Notes: generated by a model from the sequence alone, not told the origin. 64,000 nt of DNA from Psettodes erumei (GCA_016785225.1 JAFBJZ010000600.1:620001-684000), one strand, 5' to 3'. Shown: positions 51,848-64,000, counted from the stretch's first letter. Made by a program: numbers and translations.

Positions 51848-51862
51848 TTGTTTATTGTTTAC
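51848..51862 (+). promoter_or_regulatory. Tandem forkhead (FOX) motif upstream of dynein start
   Basis: TTGTTTATTGTTTAC contains two forkhead cores (TGTTTA and TGTTTAC) spaced by one helical step or less, 59-73 bases upstream of the dynein ATG. FOXJ1 is the master activator of motile-cilium genes in vertebrates, so the placement is apt. No convincing RFX X-box was found nearby. Confidence 0.4.
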
Positions 51863-51920
51863 TTCTTTGGATCCCGCTGAGGTTTGGACGACCCCGGCTT
51901 AGCCGGTAATCAAGTTGAAG

Positions 51921-54900
51921 ATGACAACAAAGTCAGTGAGAGGTGAAACCATGCAGCGTTTCATCCCCGTCGATGGTAAGTCAGTCTTTCTGAATTAGAA
52001 CAGTTAACATGTCTTCAGTGTTTTTGGTTTTTGTTGCATTATCGGTTAGCATTACTGTGACCAAACGGGTGTTGTCTTAACTAGTTTTAATGATCTTGTG
52101 CCTTGATGTTTTGTTCGTACCCCAGACCCCGAGATGCAGGCTGAGAGCGCTGTCCATCTGGATACAGTCACAGATGTTGACCTCTCTCAACTGGCCTCCA
52201 TTGAAAACATGGAAGTCGCAGCAGCCAACTCTGACATGGTGGATCGACTTGAGGACATTCTAATGCAGTGGTACCAGAAAATCAACAAGGTTGATCAAAT
52301 TGATATTTGATATTTGTTAGTTCTCCACTAACAGGCACAGAACACGTAGCTGGGTGATAGCAATTTGATAGTGTGCTCAAGAGAAAAAGACTTAAAGCAG
52401 TTGCCCCTTTCCATTAAAGCAGAAAAATAGTCTAAAATAAAAGGAAATAAAATAAAAGGAAATTGTAACCTTTCTCTGTATCCATAATAATTAGGTCCTG
52501 CTGGAGAGTGAAGAGTTGAGGCGAGAAAATGAAACTGCGGGGCCACTGAGTGAGTTAGAGCACTGGAAAAGACAGTTTCTGAAGTTCAACTCCATCTTCA
52601 GTCACATCCAAACCCCAGAGTGTAAGGTGGTGACAGTGGTGCTCCATATCAGCCATTCCAAGAAGATGAAGGTACTGACACTTAAGTCTTCAACAAATAC
52701 ATGTAAAACTTATAAAATGTGTATGTAAAATTTGATTTGAACTTCAAAAGCGCTGAAACCCCATCGAATTAACTAAAACTGAACCTTTGAATCCATGTGC
52801 ATATGTAGATGTGGAGGGAGCTGGAAGCCAGGATAACATATAATACCAATGAAGCCAAAGACAATGTAAAATTCCTGCAAACACTGGAGAGTGTCTGCCA
52901 GCCTCTTTACAGCAGTGACCCGGTATGTAGAGTCAATAATTTGACGTGATGAATGCCTTGTCTGGGGAGAGGTGTTTGTCAATACTGAACAAAAATCTCT
53001 CCACTGCAGAATTTAAGATTTCTTTTTTTTAAATATAAAATCAGTGCCAAGAGTATTGTTAAGGAAAATGTGATATATATGGCATTGACATAAAATTCAC
53101 TATATCGTGACTAGTGGACAATTTGAAGTGCAAGTATGAGTTAAACCTTAGATGCGTCGACCTCCAGTGGATATTAGGCTATAACTAAAGTAATAACCTG
53201 CTAAGTTAAGTCAGTGACAGCAACAGGATGTGATGGAACTTGTCCATATGTTAAGATGAGTTAGTTTCATTGCTTCAAGTATTTGTTCATCATGAGGTTA
53301 ATGGATAACAATAATTCAAACTAGTACAGATTATTGTAAATAATATTTACATACGGTACATGGATTTTTGATTTCAGATCACAGTGATGAAAAGTGTGCA
53401 GAAAGTCATCAGTGCCATACAGATGATTTACAGTTTTTCGGGTTACTACAACACAAATGAAAAGATATCTACGCTGTTCGTCAAAGTAAGTGCATAATTT
53501 TCATTCTCATAAAAATGTATGTTCCTTCAAGAATGTGGTTTTCTTAGAAACATTCAGTCAAAGGATTTCCAATTTCATTTCTGAAAATTTGTAATTGTGT
53601 CCCTGAAAAATGTACAGGTCACGAATCAGATGGTTGCAGCATGTAGATCATACATCACTGCCGATGGCACACGTCCACTATGGGACCAAGATACCGAAGA
53701 CATTCTCAAGAAAATACAGGTGATGATGACACCTATTGTATTTATGTGGACATCTTCTGTGTTATTATGACTGTGGCTCAAACATAACACATGACATCAG
53801 CATGTCATTTTATTCATTCATCTTTTCTCTTTGACAGGTCTGCATCCGCTTGTATGAGGAGTATCAGTCAGCCTTCGAGGAAACAAACAAACAAACAAAA
53901 GAAGGACTTGAACTGAAGCCTTTTGAGATTTCAGAGATGCAGATTTTTGGCAAATTTGAGAACTTCTGTAATCAACTCAAAAAGGTGCAGTCCACAATAC
54001 TATTTTTAATTTGAATTCCGTTCTTACTTTATGGGCTTGTTAGATAACATTAAGCCTTTTTTTTTGCAGATTGCCCACATAATCACAGTGTTCAAAACAT
54101 TTGAGTCTCTTGGGAAATCAAACATTGAGGGCATTCAGGTTCTGGCCAAACAAGTCCACGCTGTGTCCGTGAATTTGAAAGGGAAGAAATATGATATGTT
54201 GGTTCCAAGGTCAGCTGAATTCAAAAAGGATTTTGTTCAGTTTATGGTTCAAATCTCCGACATTGAGGTATGTAATATTTCCCGCAATTTATAATCTGTA
54301 ACATGTTGATTGAAATCAGTTGTCCTCTTCTTGCTTAATCACTTTTGTATTAGACATGGATGGTCATATTAAAATTTTGTCTCCTCTACAGAACCAGCTG
54401 CAGGCATTTATGAGGTCATGCTTCTCGAAGATCTTCTCCTCCCATCAAGCTCTTTGCTTTATACAGCTGTCAGTATAATTTAGCATATTTGTATCTTATA
54501 ACTGTAATGATTTAATCTGTGGACAGTTTGGCATGATGAACAGAAAATTCTAACACAGCATAAATCATATAAATATATCATAAATTACTTTATTTTCAGG
54601 TTTCAGAAACTGAAAATCCCCTGTGTAGATGAAGAAACTCCCAAGATCATTGCTCTTATTCTTCAGCATTATGCCTCAGAAATAGAGTTTTTGAAAAAGG
54701 TATTGTATTTTCATTTGATTATTTGATTATCAGTTAGCGAATTTGATGTTGTTAATTAATTCAACAGATTTACATGTGTAAATTTTCTTTGCAGCTCTTT
54801 GACAAAGACAAAAATAACCCCTCATTAAGTAGAAACATGCCTCCTCTGGCCGGGAAGATCAGTTGGGTCAGGAACCTCTACGAAAAAATTGAGGAACCCA

Positions 54901-57900
54901 TGTCACACATAAAAGTAAGGCTTGACGTTTCCCACATAACAACTAAAATTAAGCTCTTATCACGCTGTCATATTTTTAATTTAAAATTAATTATCTCTAT
55001 CTCTCTCCTCTATAGATATACCCCAACATCCTGTCCAGCCTTGAGGGAAAAAGGGTGATAAAAATGTACAATCAAACTGCATTTGCCTTTGTGGAGTTTG
55101 AGGTCCTTTCCCACAATGCATGGGTGAAAACAGTGTCAGATATACAAGCTGGTAGGTTTTCTGCCTGTGACTTAATATGTTGATAGCCTAGACTGCATAT
55201 AATACAACTTGTTCAAATACCTCCCTGCTTTACTTTATAACAGTCTTGGAAGTCCCACTGCTGGCTCGAAACCCAAACACTGGAAAATTATTCATCAACC
55301 TTGATCCTAAAGTAGCTGAAGTGATTCGGGAGGCAAGGCATTTGGTGGTGATGGGTCTTGAGGTTCCAAAGCAGGTTTTGGATGTGGTCAAGGTGAAAGA
55401 CACAATAAACAATATTCACCTCCGACTACAGGTAAATCACACTGTACCAGGATTTTTTATTTTACAGAAGGACGGTTTACCTTTATTTGAAATGATTTGT
55501 ATTTGTATGCATTTGTTGTATCTGTATTTTTTCTTACAGACCATTTTGGCAGACTATGAGGCCACTTGCGCAAACATACCTGCAGACTTCATTGGCTTGA
55601 TGGCTTCAAAAGTAAAAAAAGTAAGCAGATCGTGAATACACTACATTTATGCAAACATTTCACTAAATCATGAATTAACAAAGTGCTATAGAATAACCAT
55701 TTTTATGTTCTCATAAATATAAACATACACAGTTTAAGTCTTTATATTTGCTGCAAAACCATGTAAGCATTCACTTCAAGTGTCTATTTCTTCCTTAGTT
55801 GCTTAGCAGGAAAAAAACCCCCTGTGCCTTCTGTTAGAAGATTTAAGATGGGAAATATGAAACTTGCTACTGGCAACTAGTTTTTTTCCAGAGTTGCTTT
55901 TTAACTGTTAATTTTTTTTTTTTTTTTGATATATTGCTAAGGTGGAAAATGCACTTCACCCTGGGTTAGTGCTTCTCACCTGGTCATCCTTGCACCTGGA
56001 CAAGTTCTTCCTACATGCTGATACTGCTTTGTTGGAGCTTAAAGATCTTTTAAAGACGGTACGTTACTGAAACAAATATAGTAATGTTAAATGTAGTATG
56101 AAAAATACTTAATTTGTGTGAAAAAATTAGAAATCATCAGTAGGTTTAATTCAGTGTTTAATGGGATTATTACTTACCTCCCAGTCAGCAAGCCTTCATA
56201 CAGTTTTTACTCATTGTATTTTTAAAATGCCCTTACCCAAGAGTGATGTCCCTACATGCTGGATTTCTTTTTTTAGGTGCAGGATATCTGCAAGAGAAGC
56301 ATTGATGATGTTCTTGAGGATATCTCAGAGACCTTACTGCTAGACCTCCCAGATGATCATATACCCTCACTGCATGACCTGATTAACTCTAATGAGGTAT
56401 GGACTTATCTTGTTTTCATCCTCAAAATTTAAACAGGAAGTATAATTGAACTGTCAATGTTAAGTAAATGAAGTAAGTAAAGTAAATGCAGTTAAATTAA
56501 ATTAAGTCAATTTTACTTATGAAACAAGTAGTTTGTTAAACCAAACATGAATCTAAATATCAGTTCAAAGAAAAAAACAACCTAAAACTCACCTCTCACC
56601 TTTAATAAAGTAATACAATTAAAAATAACTCCTGTTTTAGAATCGATGTAAGGAGATGGCAAAGAGCTTCAATGAAAAATGCTGTCACATTAAAGAAGCG
56701 GTGAAAGAGCTGAAGAATCTCTTTGGTGCTCCTAATGAACCAAAAAGCACAGAAGACACAGTTAAGAACCCTGTTCCAGGTACTCTTCTATCCTACTAAT
56801 CCTACTTTTAGTTTTATATTTAATTGCACCAAAAATATGAACATATCACATGTATACGTGTGCATATTTTTTATTCATTTGTGACAATTTCAGGAGTGAG
56901 CCAGAGGGGAATTGATTTTGAAGATCCTAACAGAGATAAAGTTCAAGAGATAAGGATCAAAAGGGTATGTTTGCTTACCAGAGAATTTAACTAAAATACA
57001 ACGTACCAACAAATCTGTCAATGCTTCACATAAGAAAAAATCTTCATTTCAGGAGTTTAATAGACTTCATGATACCCTGACTGAAAGGGTATTACAGGCA
57101 CTGATGAAAACCACAAAGGGATCTCTGGAGTTCATGAGAAAGAGACTTAGTAGGAAGTAAGTATGTTTGTGTTTGTCAGTAAGTAGTAAAGAGCTGTTAT
57201 CTGTATCCTCTTGTAATTATATGATCTCTTATAGATCAACACCAAGGGAAGGAAAACTAAATCCTTACCAGACGATGGAATCTGAGTCCAGGATGATTCC
57301 ACTAATAAGATCTGAAGTCCAGCTGGTCATACCCAATGTGGTGAGTCTGCTAATAGTAGTAACCTTGTAGGGAAGAAGTATAATCTGAAATTCTTTTCAA
57401 ATTTTGTGAAACAGAAAATGTAATTCCTGTGTCTAATATTTGCTGTCACCAGGTAATAATTCCCGATGCAAAGGAGATCCAACAGGGAATGATACAACTC
57501 ATTGACCTGGTGTTGGAAGTCAGCAAGGTTACTGAATGGCACTGGCAGTACAGTCAGTATAGCACAAATAACAAAGGTATGTTGATGTCAGTGCGTACCA
57601 GGATAACAAAATATATACGAACGACAAGTTGATAGGGATGAAAAGGATAAATTGGAACATAATTCCTTTTAGTCAATTGATTAAAATAATCAAGAACAAT
57701 TTGTGGGATATTTTTCATATCTTTGCATATGTGTATTGATCTTATAGATGAAACAACGGAGACTCTCTATCACAGAGTAGTTGCACATGATGACATTGTA
57801 AAGTTGGCGTTCATGCTGAAAAAAACAATCAGCTCTGAGAGAGGGGACATGAGTTACGCTGATGTTTTGAAGCTGTTTACTCCTTTCGGTGAGCTCTGGA

Positions 57901-59167
57901 AGAAGGACAGGAACGTCAAAGTCAAGGTTTGTTTTTCTGCACACGACACATTCCCGTTTTGACCTTTAGAAGATCTATTTCCCTATAATAACATTATTTT
58001 CTTCACTTTTAAAGGAATTCATGGATAGCCAGCCATCCTTGATCGCCATTGAATCTGAAATTGAGCACTACAACTCAATTGAACAAAATATTGATCTTAT
58101 CAAACCCATCATTGTTGGGTGGACTGAACTGTCAACTGGTAAGGTGTTTTGTCTGTGTTCTAGACAGAACCAGACACAACCAGATAAATTCTAAGTTACT
58201 GTTTTTACCAGCAGTGTTTGTACATTTAACATTGTGTGTATGTGTTACAAGGAGTATTACAAATTGTATCTCTTGTATGCAGATCCCTTAAAGAAGAGCC
58301 TGGCTGAAGAGACCAAAGCCTGGAAGAAGCTGTTGTGCAAATACCTGAGGGAAGACTACAAAAAGAAAATGACTGACATCAGCACACATTTTGACAAATA
58401 CCTCAGCCAACTATCTCATCCCATAGCTAATCTGGAGGATGTGATCCATGCTTTAAAGGCACTGTCTGAGCTGCGGGATGCTGAAATTCAAACTGATATG
58501 ACACTGATTTCCATTGAGGTATGAATAGCAAATAGTTTTCTGGGATGCAGCTAAAGTCTAATTTACACACAATGGTTGTATTGCCATGTCTCTTTGAAGT
58601 CATATAATCTTCATCCTTCATAGACTGACCCAAAAGTTTAATTTTTAATGGTATACCTGATGTTGCATTTTCCAGGAGGCCTATGAAATTTTGACTCGAT
58701 ATGAGGCAGATGTGCCGAAAAAAGAAGCAGAGGAGGTGGTCAAGTTGAGGCATTCATTCATGGAACTTCAGGCGAAATCTGTTAGTATATCATTATATGT
58801 ATGCTTATTTTGTTTTGGGATTTTTTTATATAAGTGCTCAACTGCTACTCACCTCAACTTTGTTTTTGATTCTTTACTTTCTCAGGGATCCGTGCAAGAT
58901 GAGCTTGGCCATATGCAACCTAAGTTTAAACAAAACATTCTTGAGAGTGTGGCTGTTTTCAAAAAAGATTTTGTCATTTTCATGGAGGAATACGAATCAG
59001 TAAGTAATCGATGGATATCTTAGTCTAGTGTACATTTAAGTATGTAGGCAGTGGAATCAATTGAATTGAATCTACTAAACAGTTAATATGATCTTGTTTT
59101 TCAGGAAGGCCCCATGGTCGATGGAATAGCTCCACAGGAAGCCAGTCGCAGGCTCCAGATCTTTCAG
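51921..59167 (+). other. Dynein heavy chain exons 1-27: N-terminal tail
   Basis: Exons: 51,921-51,975; 52,126-52,289; 52,495-52,671; 52,809-52,922; 53,378-53,485; 53,618-53,719; 53,838-53,984; 54,070-54,267; 54,392-54,468; 54,600-54,699; 54,795-54,914; 55,016-55,151; 55,244-55,431; 55,540-55,620; 55,942-56,058; 56,277-56,396; 56,641-56,779; 56,894-56,964; 57,053-57,156; 57,235-57,340; 57,453-57,576; 57,748-57,926; 58,015-58,138; 58,283-58,518; 58,676-58,780; 58,886-58,999; 59,105-59,167. They encode residues 1-1,123. The tail assembles with the other heavy chains, intermediate chains and docking machinery. Family-typical text includes ELEHWKRQFLKFN, NEAKDNVKFLQTLE, YYNTNEKIS and LEFMRKRL. The first 73 residues, from the first two exons, show no obvious match. 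Introns are mostly 80-450 bases, which explains all gaps here. Confidence 0.93.
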
Positions 59168-62100
59168 GTAACATTGCCACTTAGCACTAATCATTCTAAT
59201 GTACTACATATACTGGTCATTGTTAGATGCATGAAAACCAATCAGTTGAGTAGAAAAGTCACATGTTGAAGATAGTATTATATGTAGTTCATCAAGTAAT
59301 TTCAGCTTTAGTTCAACATTTATTGAAATTGTGAAAATTTCTCTGCCAAACATGGAAGACAGACTTCTATTTTTTTTTTTAAAAAAAACAAAAACAAAAA
59401 CAAAACCCTATGTCCAATTTATAATTTTCTCCCTTACTGTGTACAACAATGACATATTTTTTTATTTTACTCAGGCAAGATTTGAAGAACTTTGGACAAA
59501 TTTCCACCAATACACCTCTGGGGAGCAGCTTCTTGGCTTGCCAGTTACCAAGTGTAACACTCTACAGAACAAAAAGTACGTTCCTTTTCTACAAAAGCAT
59601 ATCCTACGTTACCATGACAGTGAAAAAGGAAACTTTACAGGTTACATTAGCAATATCTTTGGCATTTCCTAATGTATTAAAACTAATAAAACTATTTTGT
59701 CCCATGATTACCCCAGAAAAGAACTTGATCTGCTAAAGAAACTTTATGGCCTGTATGATGCGGTCATGAGTAAGATCAGTGGGTACTATAGCATTCTGTG
59801 GACCGATGTGGATACTGAGAAAATCAACACAGAACTTCTGGAATTTCAGAACAGGTAATCTTGTATTTCTGTATTTCTCCCCCTCACTGTAACAGATTTG
59901 GTTTATGTTTTATTTGTTTTATTAGATTGATGTGATTGACAATGTTGGACAACTCAAACTGGCCTTTAGGTTGGCCTATGCCAGTATAAAAAATGTTATC
60001 GTAATTATCTTGTAATTATCATGTATATATGAAACAGATTTTTTCCTCTGTTTCTGCTGTAATTGTATCAATATATATTGCACATGTTTTTTCATTATTA
60101 TCTGATTTTATTCTACATTTTATCTTACCTGCTGTGACACAACCATGGATTATTATCTCTATTCCTAGGTGCCGCAGGCTGCCCGAAGGACTGAAGAACT
60201 GGCAAGCCTTCCTGGACCTGAAGAAAACAATCGATGATTTCAATGAGTCATGCCCTCTGCTTGAGATGATGGCAAACAAATCTATGACAAAGAGACACTG
60301 GGACCTGATCACAGACCTGACTGGCCACCAATTCGAGGTGGAATCCAAGACCTTTATGCTCCAGAACGTCATGGATGCACCTCTTCTGGACTACAAGGAT
60401 GATATTGAGGTTTGTTGGTATTTGTTTTTCTTTGGTCACATCCTATCCTAATTTTAAGCCACAATATTTTTTCTTATTATTATTTTATAAACTCTTGTAT
60501 GCTTTGGCTTGAATTTTTTCAGGATATCGCAATATCTGCTGTCAAGGAGAAGGATATTTATGCCAAGTTGTCCCAAGTGAAAGAAGCGTGGACCAACCAG
60601 ACCCTGAGCTTGATGACATTTAAGGACAGAGGAGAACTGATGCTGAAAGGGGCAGAGACAACAGAGATTCTTACCAATCTGGAGGATAGTTTGATGGTGC
60701 TGGGCTCACTGCTGAGCAACAGGTAGAGGAAAGAAAATTGGACTGTTGTGACTATAACTGATGATTTTTAGGGAAAGTGGAGGAATTGATGCAAATGTTT
60801 GTGGTCTCTTTTGGCTTTCTTGTCTTGAACTTTTGTCTTTGTCTACCCTTCACAGATACAGTGCCTACTACAAAGCAGAGATCCAGGATTGGGTCTCCAA
60901 GCTTTCAATATCAAATGATGTCATTGAACAGTGGGTTATTGTCCAAAACTTATGGATCTATTTGGAAGCCGTGTTCATTGGAGGTGACATTGCCAAAGAC
61001 CTGCCACAGGTACATTGCTTGCTTTTCATGTTTTTGTGGTGGCATTTACAATGATCAGTGAACAGTCTTGCGAATGCATTGTTTTATTCAATCACTCTGT
61101 CCCATTATAGGAAGCGAAGCGTTTTGAGAATATAGACCAGACCTGGATTGAGATCATGCAGCGAGCCCAGAAAGTCCCAAATGTGGTGGAGTGCTGTGTC
61201 GAGGATCCAACTCTGGGAGAGCACCTCTCAGATTTACAGAAACAGCTGGACTTCTGTCAGAAATCTCTTGCAGGGTAAAGTTTTGTCACCAACTAAATTA
61301 TTACTTTGTGACAGAAATATTTTTAGGGGCAATACACCAACATTTTTTTTTTCAAGGCCCAAATTTTACTTGTCCATGTGATGGAGATGATCTGCTCTAA
61401 TTCAACAGGTACCTGGAGAAGAAAAGGCTTCTGTTTCCTCGATTCTTCTTTGTCTCTGACCCAGCCCTTTTGGAAATTCTCGGACAAGCCAGTGATTCTC
61501 ACACAATTCAGGTTAGAACACTGATCATCCCTATAATTTCTATTTTTCTATACCTGTCAAGTGTAAAAAGGAATTGCAATTCATATGTAGGGGGGTTATG
61601 TTTTCATTTTGTCTGTTGGATAGTAGTGTGAGTTAAATCCTATCAGCATATTTCAGTAAAATCTGGTTGAAAAGAAGGACTGGTAAGAAAAAAGTAGGAC
61701 ATGCAGATATGAATCAGGAAAATGGTATAGATTTTTTAACACAATGGGGGCGAAGAAGTTCTGACAGGTATAAGTCGGTCACAATAACATGTCGATAAAA
61801 ATGAGCAAAACTAATTTTTGGTACAATTCTTTTTTTCAGTCACATCTCCTCGGAGTGTTTGACAATGTTAATGAAGTAGAGTTTGATGCAACAGAGTATG
61901 ACAAGATTTTGGCTGTTATTTCACAAGAAGGAGAAAAACTTCCGGTAAGTAATATTACATTTACATTTGCAGGTTATAACTGTTGTATAATTCTTTGCAA
62001 GTGTTGCTCTTTATGTTATGCACGTTGTTGCAGCTGGTCTAAATGGAGTTGACTTCAATTATGTTGTGTATTGTTGGGATGTAGATGTCATCATATTGAA

Positions 62101-64000
62101 TTGAATAGTAAATGCATGTTTTTTCCTTCCCTTTACTGATCAGAAGTATAGTAAAATATAGTAATTGTTTATTTGTGGTTTCAGCTGGACACTCCTGTGA
62201 TGGCACAAGGAGCAGTGGAGCTCTGGCTCAAGAAGCTGTTGTTAGAGCAGCAAGTGTCATTACACTCTGTTATCAGAGCTGCAGAAGCAGAGATCAGCGA
62301 TGAGGACTTCAATCTTCTCTCTTTCCTCAACCAGTTTCAAGCACAGGTCAGAACACAGCGCTATGACTGTTAGTCCACATTTTAATAGGCTGATTCAGAA
62401 TGTCATCCTTGTGACACCCTAATAGATACCAGGTCAATGCTAGGCATGTGCCAGATGTTATTATGATAGATTTCCTTCATTTCTTAACTCTGATACCACA
62501 AATCACACATAACAAGACAGAACTGTGACAAGAACTGTGCACAGCTCTTTGTACATGTGATTTCCACAATATATAGTGTGTGTCATAGTTTCAGGTCATA
62601 TCCAGGCAGTTGATTTAATAAGATGTATCCCTTTTGCGCTTACTCTTTTAGGTCGGCTTGCTGGGTATCCAGATGTTGTGGACAAGAGATGCAGAAGAGG
62701 CATTACAATATGCTGAAGATGACAAGGAGATAATGCCTTTCACCAAAAAGAGATTCCTAAATTTACTCACTGCTCTCATCAAACAAACCACCCATGACCT
62801 GAGCAAGTTTGACAGAGTCAAATTTGAGACGCTTGTCACAATCCATGTGCACCAGAGTGACATATTCAATGACCTGGTAGGTTCTTTGAAAAATCTTACT
62901 GTTGATATCATTGACCATCACTATAATTGAGGCAACACACTGAGATTCATATCCTGCTTTTTTCCCCAGGTGGCAAAGCATGTCAAATCTTTGGATGACT
63001 TTGAATGGCTGAAGCAGAGCAGATTTTACTTCAAGGAAGATCAGGTCATTGTGTCTATCACTAATGTTGACTTCATCTATCAGAATGAGTTCCTTGGCTG
63101 CACAGACCGTCTGGTCATCACCCCTCTGACTGACAGGCAAGAGAGAATTTGATTTTATTAGTTTACTTTTACTACTGTCATGTTTAATATGATTCAGTAG
63201 ATTCAGTCAACTGGCTTCTGTCTGCAGGTGTTACATCACACTCTCACAAGCTCTGGGAATGAGCATGGGAGGGGCTCCTGCAGGGCCAGCTGGCACTGGA
63301 AAGACTGAAACCACCAAAGACATGGGACGCTGTCTAGGCAAGTATGTGGTGGTGTTCAACTGCTCGGACCAGATGGACTTCAGAGGACTTGGAAGGATAT
63401 ACAAAGGTATCTCAGGCAATGCAACAATCATGCATCACACATTAGTCATACACTACACTACCTGACGACAGTGTGGTGTGTAACTTTTGGTTATCTCACG
63501 ATGTATCATTTTTTTCAGGTCTTGCACAGTCAGGGTCTTGGGGCTGCTTTGATGAGTTCAACAGGATCGACCTGCCAGTGCTATCTGTGGCCGCCCAGCA
63601 GATCTACATTGTTCTGCAGGCACGCAAGAAACACAAAAGCACTTTCATCTTCACTGACGGAGACTGTGTGGATCTGAATCCAGAATTTGGCCTGTTTATT
63701 ACAATGGTATGATACACAAATTCATAGGAATAGGAAGAAAATATGAAATGCCTGTAAGCTAGGGAGAAAACATTAAAAATACGCCAAATGACATGTCATC
63801 ATTCCATCTCTAGAACCCTGGATATGCAGGTCGTCAGGAACTTCCTGAAAACTTGAAAGTGCAATTCAGGACAGTGTCTATGATGGTGCCAGACAGACAG
63901 GTGAGTCCTGGCTACTTTTGCTGGAAGGTAAGATTTTTCCTTTTGTTGTCGACTAAATTGTCAGTCACTTCTCCACTGTTGCTTTTTTGCAGATCATCAT
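51921..64000 (+). CDS. dnah5/8-like: Axonemal dynein heavy chain, DNAH5/DNAH8 type (5' part, cut by window)
   Basis: Forty-two exons are joined in frame from the ATG at 51,921 to the right edge and encode the first 1,863 residues of a protein expected to exceed 4,400. It is the force-producing heavy chain of the outer dynein arm in motile cilia and sperm flagella. Order seen: a short N-terminus, the DHC_N1 tail (from about residue 74), the DHC_N2 linker (from about 1,124), then the start of the AAA1 ATPase with P-loop GPAGTGKT at 1,729-1,736, Walker B CFDEFNR at 1,779-1,785 and the NPGYAGRQELPENLK segment from 1,833. The phrases RCLGKYVVVFNCSDQMDF and VMMVPDRQ-like text mark the DNAH5/DNAH8 clade and not DNAH9/11/17 or DNAH14. 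Recalled diagnostic stretches (IYIVL..RK, GDCVDLNPEFG) and the short N-terminus favour DNAH8, but this needs a tree. One intron has a GC donor. No stop or frame break occurs. Confidence 0.95.
59475..62876 (+). other. Dynein heavy chain exons 28-37: linker (DHC_N2)
   Basis: Exons: 59,475-59,575; 59,717-59,854; 60,169-60,409; 60,523-60,722; 60,856-61,009; 61,111-61,274; 61,409-61,511; 61,840-61,944; 62,185-62,346; 62,652-62,876. They encode residues 1,124-1,654. The linker is the mechanical lever that swings across the AAA ring during the power stroke. Strongly conserved text includes NTELLEFQNRCRRLPEGLK, NWQAFLDLKKTIDDF, YLEAVFIGGDIAKDLPQEA, YLEKKRLLFPRFFFVSDPA, LLEILGQASDS and QVGLLGIQMLWTRDAEEAL. 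The last motif is near-invariant in axonemal dyneins. Conservation here is much higher than in the tail exons, as expected for the family. Confidence 0.95.
62970..64000 (+). other. Dynein heavy chain exons 38-42: AAA1 motor start
   Basis: Exons: 62,970-63,136; 63,228-63,406; 63,519-63,706; 63,814-63,900; 63,993 onward (cut). They encode residues 1,655-1,863. AAA1 is the principal ATP-hydrolysis site. The P-loop GPAGTGKT sits in exon 39, Walker B D1781/E1782 in exon 40 and the sensor-I asparagine N1833 at the start of exon 41, so catalytic residues are intact. Intron 38 uses a GC donor ('gacag' then 'gcaaga') and joins exactly in frame, completing the Arg in LTDRCYITL. Exon 42 is truncated by the end of the window after eight bases. 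Confidence 0.94.

Larger units (their letters stand above)
49579..51920. promoter_or_regulatory. Divergent intergenic region between kmo and the dynein gene
   Basis: The 2.34 kb between the two start codons must hold both promoters and 5' leaders. It contains a CTCF-type motif (50,133-50,146), two perfect 13-bp hairpins (50,457-50,497 and 51,716-51,746) and a tandem forkhead motif (51,848-51,862). No conserved protein-coding exon was seen, although an untranslated dynein leader exon cannot be excluded. Confidence 0.55.

Noticed and set aside
51400..51920. An RFX X-box for the dynein promoter
   Set aside because: The nearest candidate ('gctaccgaaac' near 51,570) mismatches both half-sites.
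51921..64000. Assignment of the dynein to DNAH14, which lies on human 1q42
   Set aside because: The AAA1 text (KYVVVFNCSDQMDF, LPVLSVAAQQI) is of the DNAH5/DNAH8 type and unlike DNAH14.
1..64000. CRISPR arrays, bacterial operons, rRNA or tRNA genes and viral insertions
   Set aside because: Nothing of these kinds was seen; the window is eukaryotic with split genes, and no cloverleaf with matching A and B boxes stood out.

Overview
The window is vertebrate nuclear DNA, almost certainly from a ray-finned (percomorph-type) teleost. It holds split genes with short GT-AG introns, AT-rich intergenic DNA, and repeat fragments I recognise as common in teleost genomes. There are three protein-coding genes, none of them bacterial or viral. 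All exon boundaries below were read by eye from splice consensus, frame continuity and family conservation.

Layout. Bases 1 to about 30,230 form a long stretch with no recognisable conserved gene. It holds decayed repeats, one striking double foldback, a CpG-rich islet, several segments that look like conserved non-coding elements, and a few orphan open stretches with splice-like borders. Bases 30,444-37,247 (+) encode encephalopsin, opn3, in four exons. Bases 38,762-49,578 (-) encode kynurenine 3-monooxygenase, kmo, in fifteen exons. Bases 51,921-64,000 (+) hold the first 42 coding exons of an axonemal outer-arm dynein heavy chain of the DNAH5/DNAH8 type. It runs off the right edge inside the AAA1 motor module.

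Arrangement. opn3 and kmo are tail to tail, the same relative arrangement as in human 1q43, which supports both identifications and orthology. kmo and the dynein gene are head to head across 2.3 kb that contains a strong CTCF-type motif, two short perfect hairpins and a tandem forkhead motif just upstream of the dynein start. The three genes do not form a pathway: opn3 is a non-visual photoreceptor GPCR, kmo is a mitochondrial outer-membrane flavoenzyme of tryptophan catabolism, and the dynein drives motile cilia or sperm flagella. All three reading frames are intact within the window.

I found no convincing new multi-gene system. The best leads are the compound foldback at 16.43-16.56 kb, a 163-bp exon-like open segment at 23.37 kb, the CpG islet at 7.1 kb, the kmo/dynein divergent promoter interval, and a GC-AG intron immediately before the dynein P-loop exon.
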